The notes under the pieces are model-generated. The model was given only the letters and a program-made list of their open reading frames with translations, was not told the DNA's origin and did not search any database. This document shows, piece by piece, positions 37,948 to 45,690 of a stretch of 64,000 nt of DNA (position 1 is the first letter of the stretch; each line of letters starts with the position of its first letter). Position numbers and translations under genes: made by a program. The DNA lies in assembly GCA_015057035.1 (NCBI GenBank), contig SVFC01000006.1, positions 1 through 64,000 on the forward strand. The letters run 5' to 3'. The DNA is from Lachnospiraceae bacterium (GTDB lineage: Bacteria; Bacillota; Clostridia; Lachnospirales; Lachnospiraceae).

Positions 37948-38829
37948 ATGAGATACACTTTAGAAAACGATATTTTACGAGTTGAAATCGACTCATTTGG
38001 CGCAGAAGTTAAATCTGTACAGTCCAAGGCAACAGGCCAGGAATATATGTGGCAGGCTGATGAAAAATACTGGAAAGGCACATCTCCTATTCTTTTTCCA
38101 TTTGTAGGTAGACTTCGCCATGACACATTTCTTCATGGTGGCAAAACCTATACAATGCCACAGCATGGTTTTGCAAGAAAAATGGAGCACTGCCTTGTTT
38201 CAAAAACTGATACGACGATCTGGTTTAAGCTTGTTACCAGCAATGAAACCTTGGAACAATTCCCATTTTCATTTATCTTACGAATTGGCTACGAACTGGC
38301 AGAAAACGAATTAAAAGTCATGTGGGAAGTAAGCAACAATTCTGTCGACAAACATATGCACTTTGGCATTGGCGCACATCCAGGATTTAACTGTCCAATC
38401 CACGGAGAAGATTCCAAAGTAGGATATAAGCTCTATTTTGCAGGACTTGACGAGTTAAAATACTATAGCAACGATTCCAACGGTTATGCCTTGGATCAAT
38501 TCTATACACTTCCATTGGAAAATCATCGTGCTACGATTACACCAGACTTTTTCGATTTTGGTACATACATTGCAGAAAACCGACAGACTGGAGAAATTGG
38601 TTTGGAAGATCCTAATGGTAATCGCATCTTAACGGTGCTTTTCAACACTCCATTATTTGGTATCTGGTCTCCAGAAGGCAAAAATGCACCATTCCTCTGT
38701 ATTGAACCTTGGTTTGGACGTTGTGACAGCCACGATTTTGAAGGAACTTTAAAAGCCCGTGCTTATGACAATGTTCTGGAAGCAGGCAACAAATTTAACA
38801 CCTCCTATGTTATAAGATTTGGTGCATAA
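37948..38829 (+). CDS. aldose 1-epimerase family protein (LacX-like)
   Basis: 293 residues. The ATG at 37948 was chosen because AGGAGG lies six bases upstream; an in-frame ATG at 37924 precedes it. The galactose-mutarotase-like fold is suggested by GAEVKSVQSKATGQEYMW, ILFPFVGRL, MPQHGFARKMEH, GAHPGFN and IEPWFGRCDS. It contains the His and Glu residues expected for sugar epimerisation. LacX-like members have less certain substrates than GalM. It is a single gene ahead of carB. Confidence 0.87.
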   Translation: MRYTLENDILRVEIDSFGAEVKSVQSKATGQEYMWQADEKYWKGTSPILFPFVGRLRHDTFLHGGKTYTMPQHGFARKMEHCLVSKTDTTIWFKLVTSNETLEQFPFSFILRIGYELAENELKVMWEVSNNSVDKHMHFGIGAHPGFNCPIHGEDSKVGYKLYFAGLDELKYYSNDSNGYALDQFYTLPLENHRATITPDFFDFGTYIAENRQTGEIGLEDPNGNRILTVLFNTPLFGIWSPEGKNAPFLCIEPWFGRCDSHDFEGTLKARAYDNVLEAGNKFNTSYVIRFGA

Positions 38830-38848
38830 TTTTATAAGTTTTTATTGC

Positions 38849-38876
38849 TTGTATTTTTTCTTATTTTATATATAAT
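38849..38876 (+). promoter_or_regulatory. candidate carB promoter
   Basis: TTGTAT (38849-38854), 16-bp spacer, TATAAT (38871-38876). The leader to carB is only about 30 nt, so there is no room for a PyrR-type attenuator. Confidence 0.6.
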
Positions 38877-38909
38877 ATACGGAGAGTAAAAAAGGAGGAT
38901 TGTTATTCT

Positions 38910-41900
38910 ATGCCAAAAAGAAGTGATATTAACAAAATTCTAATCATCGGTTCTGGTCCAATTATCATTGGTCAGGCTTGTGAGTTTGACTACTCTGGTA
39001 CACAGGCTTGTAAAGCCCTTCGTAGTCTCGGTTACGAAATCGTACTGGTGAACTCCAACCCAGCAACCATTATGACAGACCCAGAAACCGCTGATGTAAC
39101 TTATATCGAGCCATTAAACGTTGACCGTTTAGAGCAAATCATTGCAAAAGAACGTCCTGACGCACTCCTTCCAAACCTTGGCGGACAGTCAGCACTTAAT
39201 CTTTGTTCTGAACTTCACCAGGCCGGTGTCCTTGAAAAATACAATGTTCAGGTTATCGGTGTTCAGGTAGATGCCATCGAACGTGGTGAAGACCGTATCG
39301 AGTTCAAAAAAGCAATGGATAAGCTCGGAATCGAAATGGCACGTTCTGAAGTTGCTTACTCTGTAGACGAAGCCCTTGCTATCGCAGATAAATTAGGCTA
39401 TCCAGTTGTTCTTCGTCCAGCATACACCATGGGTGGTGCCGGCGGCGGACTTGTATATAACAAAGAAGAACTGAAGGTTGTATGTGCCCGTGGCATTCAG
39501 GCTAGCCTTGTAGGACAGGTTCTTGTAGAAGAATCCATCCTTGGTTGGGAAGAACTTGAAGTTGAAGTTGTTCGTGACGCAGCTGGTAATATGATTACCG
39601 TATGTTTCATCGAAAACATCGACCCACTTGGTGTTCACACTGGCGACTCTTTCTGTTCCGCTCCAATGCTTACTATTTCACAGGAAGTTCAGGACAGATT
39701 AAAAGACCAGGCTTTCCGTATTGTAGAGTCTGTAGAAGTAATCGGTGGAACTAACGTACAGTTCGCTCATGATCCAGTATCTGATCGAATCATCGTTATC
39801 GAAATCAACCCTCGTACCTCTCGTTCCTCAGCACTTGCTTCTAAAGCAACTGGTTTCCCAATCGCTTTAGTATCCGCAATGCTTGCTTGTGGACTTAACT
39901 TATCCGACATCCCATGTGGCAAATACGGAACCCTTGACAAATATGTTCCAGACGGCGATTATGTCGTAATCAAATTTGCTCGTTGGGCATTCGAAAAATT
40001 CAAAGGCGTAGAAGACAAATTAGGTACTCAGATGCGCGCCGTTGGCGAAGTAATGAGTATCGGTAAAACTTATAAAGAAGCTTTCCAGAAAGCAATCCGA
40101 AGCTTAGAGACAGGCCGCTATGGTCTTGGACATGCTAAGAACTTCGACACATTAACAAAAGAAGAACTCCTCCATATGTTAATCACTCCATCTAGTGAGC
40201 GTCACTTCATCATGTATGAAGCTTTAAGAAAAGGCGCAACTGTTGAAGAGATTCATGAAATCACAAAGGTAAAACATTACTTCATCGAACAGATGAAAGA
40301 ATTAGTAGAGGAAGAAGAAGCACTTGTTGCTAACAAAGGTTCTCTTCCTTCAGACGAAGCATTGATTTCTGCTAAGAAAAATGGTTTCTCTGATAAATAT
40401 TTAAGCCAGATTCTTGCTGTTTCCGAGGATTCAATTCGCAATAAACGTATTGAACTTGGTGTAGAAGAAGCCTGGGAAGGTGTTCACGTAAGTGGTACAG
40501 AAGACAAAGCTTACTACTATAGCACCTACAACGCAGAAGACAAATCTGTTGCATCTGACGCTAAGAAGATTATGATTCTTGGTGGTGGACCAAACCGTAT
40601 CGGCCAGGGTATCGAATTTGACTACTGTTGTGTACACGCCGCCCTTGCTCTCAAGAAGCTCGGCTTTGAAACCATCATCGTAAACTGTAACCCAGAGACC
40701 GTATCTACTGACTACGATACCTCTGATAAGTTATACTTTGAACCACTTACTCTTGAAGATGTACTTAGCATCTACAAGAAGGAAAAACCTCTCGGTGTTA
40801 TCGCACAGTTTGGTGGACAGACTCCTCTGAATCTTGCTGCTGACCTTGAAAAAAATGGTGTCAAGATTCTGGGAACTTCTCCAGCCGTTATCGACCTTGC
40901 AGAAGACCGCGACCTGTTCCGTGCCATGATGGACAAGCTTGAAATCCCAATGCCAGAATCAGGAATGGCAGTAAACGTGGCAGAAGCAGTTGAGATTGCT
41001 AACCGCATCGGTTATCCAGTAATGGTTCGTCCTTCTTATGTATTAGGTGGACGCGGTATGGAAGTTGTATATGATGAAGAATCTCTTGAAAACTATATGA
41101 ATGCAGCCGTTGGTGTAACACCAGACAGACCAATTCTTATCGACAGATTCTTAAATCACGCACTTGAATGTGAAGCAGATGCTATCAGCGATGGATCACA
41201 CGCATTTGTTCCTGCAGTTATGGAACATATCGAGCTTGCTGGCGTTCACTCTGGTGACTCCGCATGTATCCTTCCTTCTGTTCACATCTCAGAAGAGAAT
41301 GTTAAAACTATCAAAGAATATACTCGCAAGATTGCAGAAGAAATGGGCGTTAAAGGCTTAATGAACATGCAGTACGCCATCGAAAACGACCGCGTATATG
41401 TATTAGAGGCAAACCCAAGAGCTTCTCGTACTGTACCATTGGTATCTAAGGTATGTAACATCCGTATGGTACCACTTGCAACAGAAATCATTACATCAGA
41501 ACTTACAGGAAACCCATCTCCTGTTCCAGCCTTAAAAGAACAGGTAATTCCAAACTATGGTGTAAAAGAAGCCGTATTCCCATTCAATATGTTCCAGGAA
41601 GTTGACCCAATCCTTGGACCAGAGATGCGTTCTACCGGTGAAGTACTTGGCCTCTCTCCTTCTTATGGTGAAGCCTTCTTCAAGGCACAGGAAGCAACCC
41701 AGTCCAAACTTCCATTAGAAGGAACAGTGCTTATCTCTGTTAATAACAAAGACAAAGCAGAAGTTGTTGATGTTGCTCGTGCATTCCACGAGAATGGCTT
41801 CAAAATCGTTGCAACAGGCACTACACACCGTTTAATCACAGAAGCAGGAATTCCTGCCGACAAGGTGAAAAAGCTCTATGAAGGCCGTCCAAACATCTTA

Positions 41901-42131
41901 GACGCTATTACCAATGGAGACTACCAGTTAATCGTAAACTCTCCAGCCGGAAAAGACAGCGTTCATGACGATAGCTACTTACGTAAAGCCGCTATCAAGG
42001 GCAAGATTCCTTATATGACAACTATGGCCGCTGCAAAGGCAACTGCCGAAGGTATCCGTCATATTAAGAAACACGGCAATTCAACCGTTAAGTCATTACA
42101 GGAATTACACAGCGAGATTCATGATAAATAA
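38910..42131 (+). CDS. carB: carbamoyl-phosphate synthase large subunit
   Basis: 1073 residues, full length. Two homologous ATP-grasp halves are visible (first: GSGPIIIGQACEFDYSGTQ, RPAYTMGGAGGG, EINPRTSRSSALASKATG; second: GGGPNRIGQGIEFDYCCVHA, RPSYVLGGRGMEVVYD, EANPRASRTVPLVSKV). The C-terminal MGS-like allosteric domain is at about 935-1073. It makes carbamoyl phosphate for pyrimidines and arginine from bicarbonate, ATP and ammonia, the ammonia normally coming from CarA. No carA is adjacent. AGGAGG lies 11 bases upstream. A hairpin-element unit 85 bp past the stop can serve as terminator. Confidence 0.97.
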   Translation: MPKRSDINKILIIGSGPIIIGQACEFDYSGTQACKALRSLGYEIVLVNSNPATIMTDPETADVTYIEPLNVDRLEQIIAKERPDALLPNLGGQSALNLCSELHQAGVLEKYNVQVIGVQVDAIERGEDRIEFKKAMDKLGIEMARSEVAYSVDEALAIADKLGYPVVLRPAYTMGGAGGGLVYNKEELKVVCARGIQASLVGQVLVEESILGWEELEVEVVRDAAGNMITVCFIENIDPLGVHTGDSFCSAPMLTISQEVQDRLKDQAFRIVESVEVIGGTNVQFAHDPVSDRIIVIEINPRTSRSSALASKATGFPIALVSAMLACGLNLSDIPCGKYGTLDKYVPDGDYVVIKFARWAFEKFKGVEDKLGTQMRAVGEVMSIGKTYKEAFQKAIRSLETGRYGLGHAKNFDTLTKEELLHMLITPSSERHFIMYEALRKGATVEEIHEITKVKHYFIEQMKELVEEEEALVANKGSLPSDEALISAKKNGFSDKYLSQILAVSEDSIRNKRIELGVEEAWEGVHVSGTEDKAYYYSTYNAEDKSVASDAKKIMILGGGPNRIGQGIEFDYCCVHAALALKKLGFETIIVNCNPETVSTDYDTSDKLYFEPLTLEDVLSIYKKEKPLGVIAQFGGQTPLNLAADLEKNGVKILGTSPAVIDLAEDRDLFRAMMDKLEIPMPESGMAVNVAEAVEIANRIGYPVMVRPSYVLGGRGMEVVYDEESLENYMNAAVGVTPDRPILIDRFLNHALECEADAISDGSHAFVPAVMEHIELAGVHSGDSACILPSVHISEENVKTIKEYTRKIAEEMGVKGLMNMQYAIENDRVYVLEANPRASRTVPLVSKVCNIRMVPLATEIITSELTGNPSPVPALKEQVIPNYGVKEAVFPFNMFQEVDPILGPEMRSTGEVLGLSPSYGEAFFKAQEATQSKLPLEGTVLISVNNKDKAEVVDVARAFHENGFKIVATGTTHRLITEAGIPADKVKKLYEGRPNILDAITNGDYQLIVNSPAGKDSVHDDSYLRKAAIKGKIPYMTTMAAAKATAEGIRHIKKHGNSTVKSLQELHSEIHDK

Positions 42132-42183
42132 ACCGCAGATGGAATTATCATTTGCCAGATGACATTTATCCTTTGAAGTGGAA

Positions 42184-42380
42184 TTTAGATTTCCTGGGGT
42201 GAATTTTAGATTTCCTGGGCGTAGGGAGAGAAACTCTCTCCTACGCCCTTATTTTTATGTGTTTAGCTTCCATCTTCTCTTTTTATTCTAGAAATTTGGG
42301 TGTATATGCCGCTCGCCTTCTCCACACCCTGCACTTCACAAATATAGAGGGTATATTTTCTAGTGTGCATCTCTACACCC
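42184..42380. repeat. cluster 2 of 32-bp hairpin elements (three units) with duplicated edge
   Basis: This lies in the 450-bp gap between carB and degV. Units are at 42217-42248 (GGGCGTA...TACGCCC, perfect stem, followed by TTATTTTT, so also a good carB terminator), 42298-42329 (GGGTGTA...CACACCC) and 42349-42380 (GGGTATA...TACACCC). Offsets are 81 and 51 bp, as in the other clusters; no fourth unit is found at the expected place near 42429. Just ahead, TTTAGATTTCCTGGG is repeated (42184-42198 and 42205-42219), the second copy running into the first unit. The rest of the gap holds the degV promoter. Confidence 0.88.
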
Positions 42381-42480
42381 CTACATCCTTCAAATTGGAC
42401 TGACATCCTATGGCATTAACATCACATCCACCGCATCCATTCATATGTCCAAATTATCTAAATAAATTTAACTAAATACA

Positions 42481-42509
42481 TTGACTCGCCTTCGTACATA
42501 TGTTACGAT
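42481..42509 (+). promoter_or_regulatory. degV promoter
   Basis: TTGACT (42481-42486), 17-bp spacer, TACGAT (42504-42509). Confidence 0.75.
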
Positions 42510-42581
42510 ACATTAGGCTCAAAAAGACACTATTGCCTCTCCAACAAAGAGCAATAAACATATTATTCAAGGAGTTATGTT

Positions 42582-43418
42582 ATGGTTAGAATCTTAGTAG
42601 ACACTTCCGCAGACTATACTGTAGAAGAACTCAACGCTCGCCATATGGAGCTTGTCTCTCTCAACATTACTGTTGATGACAAGAACTATCGCGACCTCGT
42701 TGATATTACAAGAAATGAAATATATGACATGTTAATTAACCAGGAGAAATTCCCTAAAACATCTCAACCTTCTCCTCAGGATTATCTGGAGATTTTTGAA
42801 GACGTAAAGGAAAAAGGCGATACCATGGTATGTATCACACTTTCTTCTGGACTCAGTGGAACTTACCAGAGTGCTTGCCTTGCAAAAGATATGGCAGAAT
42901 ATGACGAAATCTATTTGGTAGATTCCAAATCCGCCACTTACGGAATTCGTCATTTAGGAGAATATGCTTGTAAATTACGCGACGAGGGAATGGACGCAAA
43001 AAACATCGCAAACAAATTAGAAGAGATCAAATCCCGCATCGTTATCCTTGCTGCTGTTGATACTTTAGAATATCTCTGCAAAGGCGGACGCGTAAGCAAA
43101 ACTACCGCTGCTGTTGGCGAACTTGCCAACATCAAACCGCTCATCACCGTAACCGAAGAAGGCAAGGTTCACGTTCCTGGAAAATGTCTTGGGCGCAACA
43201 AAGCCCTTGCTACATTAACTAAAAACATCAGTACATATGAGATTGATGACAGCTTCCCAATCTATTCTATTTATGCATTTGGAGAAGAAAACACCGAGAA
43301 ATTGGAAGAAAAACTTGAAGCAACTGGAATTCACGTTGCAGAAAGACTTCAGATCGGCGCTACCATTGGTGTCCATGTGGGACCTGGAGCATATGGCGTA
43401 ATCTTTATCAAAAAATAA
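42582..43418 (+). CDS. DegV-family fatty-acid-binding protein
   Basis: 278 residues, the usual DegV length. Characteristic motifs: VDTSADYT at the N-terminus, TSQPSPQDYLE, ITLSSGLSGTYQSA (the serine-rich lipid-carboxylate site) and the C-terminal HVGPGAYGVIF. DegV/FakB proteins hold a fatty acid for phosphorylation by the kinase FakA and feed it into phospholipids. No kinase gene is adjacent. AAGGAG lies eight bases before the ATG; it is a single gene with its own promoter and terminator. Confidence 0.9.
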   Translation: MVRILVDTSADYTVEELNARHMELVSLNITVDDKNYRDLVDITRNEIYDMLINQEKFPKTSQPSPQDYLEIFEDVKEKGDTMVCITLSSGLSGTYQSACLAKDMAEYDEIYLVDSKSATYGIRHLGEYACKLRDEGMDAKNIANKLEEIKSRIVILAAVDTLEYLCKGGRVSKTTAAVGELANIKPLITVTEEGKVHVPGKCLGRNKALATLTKNISTYEIDDSFPIYSIYAFGEENTEKLEEKLEATGIHVAERLQIGATIGVHVGPGAYGVIFIKK

Positions 43419-43435
43419 CTTTACACTTTATACAC

Positions 43436-43471
43436 AAAAAATCCTCTGGCAATCAATGCCAGAGGATTTTT
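43436..43471 (+). terminator. degV terminator
   Basis: AAAAATCCTCTGGC / GCCAGAGGATTTTT around a 7-base loop, ending in T residues. It also faces the convergent wall-protein gene. Confidence 0.92.
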
Positions 43472-43497
43472 GCTTATATAAACTTATTTAACTGAAA

Positions 43498-45462
43498 TTA
43501 TGCAAATCTCTTCTTAGAAGCTACGATTACAACTGCGCCACCAAACATTACTAATAAGATTGGTAATACCATGTTTACATCGCCTGTTCCTGTAATTGTC
43601 TTAACATATTCATCAGCAACTTCGATATCTGTGATAGCTACTTTTTCACCTGTTAATCCAAGGTAAAGTTTTGATCCACTTGGAACTGTTACAGGGAAGG
43701 ATGCTACTGTATTAGCATCTGCTACTGAATATGTGGCTGTAATTGTTTTTCCATCGTATTTAACGATAATCTTACATTCAGCACCAGCTTTCATAGCTGC
43801 TACCCAGTTATCCCAGTTTTCTGGATATGTACGAGTAAATGTTGCACCATCTGGCATTGCATCTGGATTCTTTGTTGTATCTCCATCAAACCAGCACCAT
43901 ACGTCACCACGTGCAAAGATGATTTCTTTGTAATCAGCGGTGTTGAATTTGTTTTCTGAGTTTGTGTAAACGAAGTAACATGGTGTTTCATAGTAGTTTG
44001 TTGAATTAGCATCTGTACCTTTACCTGTGAAAGTAAATGTATAGGTATGGCCCTTCTTAAGTTCTACACCATCTGTCTGTACAGATAAGAAAGCATCAAC
44101 TGTTAAATCAGCGATTTCTGTTTTTTCTACTACTGTTTCCTGAGCTGTTACTTTGAATTTTACAGTAGCTTTTACATCACCGATTGCAGCTGTAATTGTA
44201 GCATTTCCGCCGCCAACTGCTGTTACTGTTCCGTTAGCGTCAACCTTAGCAACTTTTTCATTTGAAGATGTCCAGGTAATTGTCTTGTCATCTGTTGTAT
44301 CTGCTGGGTTAACTGTTGCAACAACGTTTACGATATCACCTTTTTCAAGGTCTGTTTTGTCTACTTTTAATTCAATGCTTGTTACTGGTACTACAGGAAC
44401 TGTAATTTCTACTTTATCTGTAAATGTACCAACTGTTGCTGTAATTGTTACTGTACCAGGTTTCACTGCTGTAACTTTACCATTTGCATCTACTGTTGCG
44501 ATTGTTTCATTAGATGATGTATATGTAACTGTCTTGTCATCTGTTGTATCTGCTGGAGCAATTGTTGTTGTTAACTGAGCTGTTGCACCAACTTTAATTT
44601 CTGTCTTATCTGTTGTAAGTTCAATTCCTGTCATTGGAATCTGTAAATCAGAAACTGTAACTGCACATGTAGCAGACTTTTCACCACAGGTAGCAACAAT
44701 ATTTGCTGTACCTGGAGCAACTGCTGTAACTTTACCATTTGCATCTACTGTTGCAACGGATTCATTTGAAGAAGACCATGTAATCTTACCAAATTCACCA
44801 ACTGTAGCTGATGCGTTGTTGTCAATGAATCTCTGAACTTCAATCTTACCACCATCTGAACCAACTCTTACATAGAAATCATTTGGAATAGCAGCTGCCA
44901 TAGTTACTTTGTATCCACCAATAACATTTTCGCCAACGCGAACTGTTACATTAAAAATATTAGCATCAACTTTCTTAAGATCTAAGGATACAACCGCATT
45001 GTCAAGTGTTGCAAATGCATCCCAATTCCAGATTGCACTGTCTTCATATGAAGCAGCAAGACCAAAGTCCCATCCGTAGCGGTCTGCACGGAAAGTATAT
45101 CCCTGGTTAGCATCGTTGAACACTTCAAATACAAAGTTAGACCAGTTCTCTGCATCTCTAATAAATGCATCATTGTAGAATTCAATAGTAACATCGAAAT
45201 CTCCAGTTAATGGATAATGATCTCCACCTGCTGAATTCCAACCTGTACTACCATCAACCACCAAACCAACTGCAGATGCTGTAAGTGTAGTGTCATTTCC
45301 AGTTACTAAAGATGTTTCTGTTGCAGAAATATTAACTGCTGTAGCATCGTAAACTTTTGACTGGTTTACTAATGCTGCTTTTGTTTCTACTGGAGCTACC
45401 AGTACTGTGCCAGCTACCATAACAAGAGCCATAGCGCCAGCTAAAATCTTTCTCAATTTCAT
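43498..45462 (-). CDS. secreted Ig-like (BIG2) repeat wall protein with TGD sorting tail
   Basis: 654 residues. The signal peptide is 1-29 (ends near VETKA). A beta-rich region of about 190 residues follows, then three or four BIG2 Ig-like modules (repeated SSNESVATVDANGKVTAV-type segments at about 225-445), then another beta domain. The C-terminal end is TGTGDVNM plus a hydrophobic stretch and KKRFA, the layout of a sortase signal in which TGD replaces a standard LPxTG. The class B sortase gene lies upstream on the same strand, so it may be this sortase's substrate. AAGGAGG precedes the ATG. Confidence 0.85.
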   Translation of the reverse strand: MKLRKILAGAMALVMVAGTVLVAPVETKAALVNQSKVYDATAVNISATETSLVTGNDTTLTASAVGLVVDGSTGWNSAGGDHYPLTGDFDVTIEFYNDAFIRDAENWSNFVFEVFNDANQGYTFRADRYGWDFGLAASYEDSAIWNWDAFATLDNAVVSLDLKKVDANIFNVTVRVGENVIGGYKVTMAAAIPNDFYVRVGSDGGKIEVQRFIDNNASATVGEFGKITWSSSNESVATVDANGKVTAVAPGTANIVATCGEKSATCAVTVSDLQIPMTGIELTTDKTEIKVGATAQLTTTIAPADTTDDKTVTYTSSNETIATVDANGKVTAVKPGTVTITATVGTFTDKVEITVPVVPVTSIELKVDKTDLEKGDIVNVVATVNPADTTDDKTITWTSSNEKVAKVDANGTVTAVGGGNATITAAIGDVKATVKFKVTAQETVVEKTEIADLTVDAFLSVQTDGVELKKGHTYTFTFTGKGTDANSTNYYETPCYFVYTNSENKFNTADYKEIIFARGDVWCWFDGDTTKNPDAMPDGATFTRTYPENWDNWVAAMKAGAECKIIVKYDGKTITATYSVADANTVASFPVTVPSGSKLYLGLTGEKVAITDIEVADEYVKTITGTGDVNMVLPILLVMFGGAVVIVASKKRFA

Positions 45463-45605
45463 TTTCCTTTTCCTCCTTATAAAATAAAATTTCTTTTATC
45501 CCTTAAGTATAATTATTCTAACACTTTTTTAGAGAAACGTAAACATTTTGCTATAATATTTTAGATTTTTGTGAAATATTAAAATATTAAGGCCTAAAAT
45601 CAAAT

Positions 45606-45634
45606 AAAAGACCCAGTCCTAAACTGGGTCTTTT
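45606..45634 (-). terminator. terminator of the sortase gene
   Basis: AAAAGACCCAGT / ACTGGGTCTTTT, perfect 12-base arms and 5-base loop; T-rich on the minus strand. Confidence 0.9.
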
Positions 45635-45690
45635 GGTTAATTTTCACAATGCATCGAAAATTTACTAAAATAATTGACGCATTTCCATCA

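Noticed and set aside
43498-45462. Tandem BIG2 DNA repeats as a mobile repeat array
   Set aside because: The similarity is explained by the repeated Ig-like protein domains and lies in one intact reading frame.
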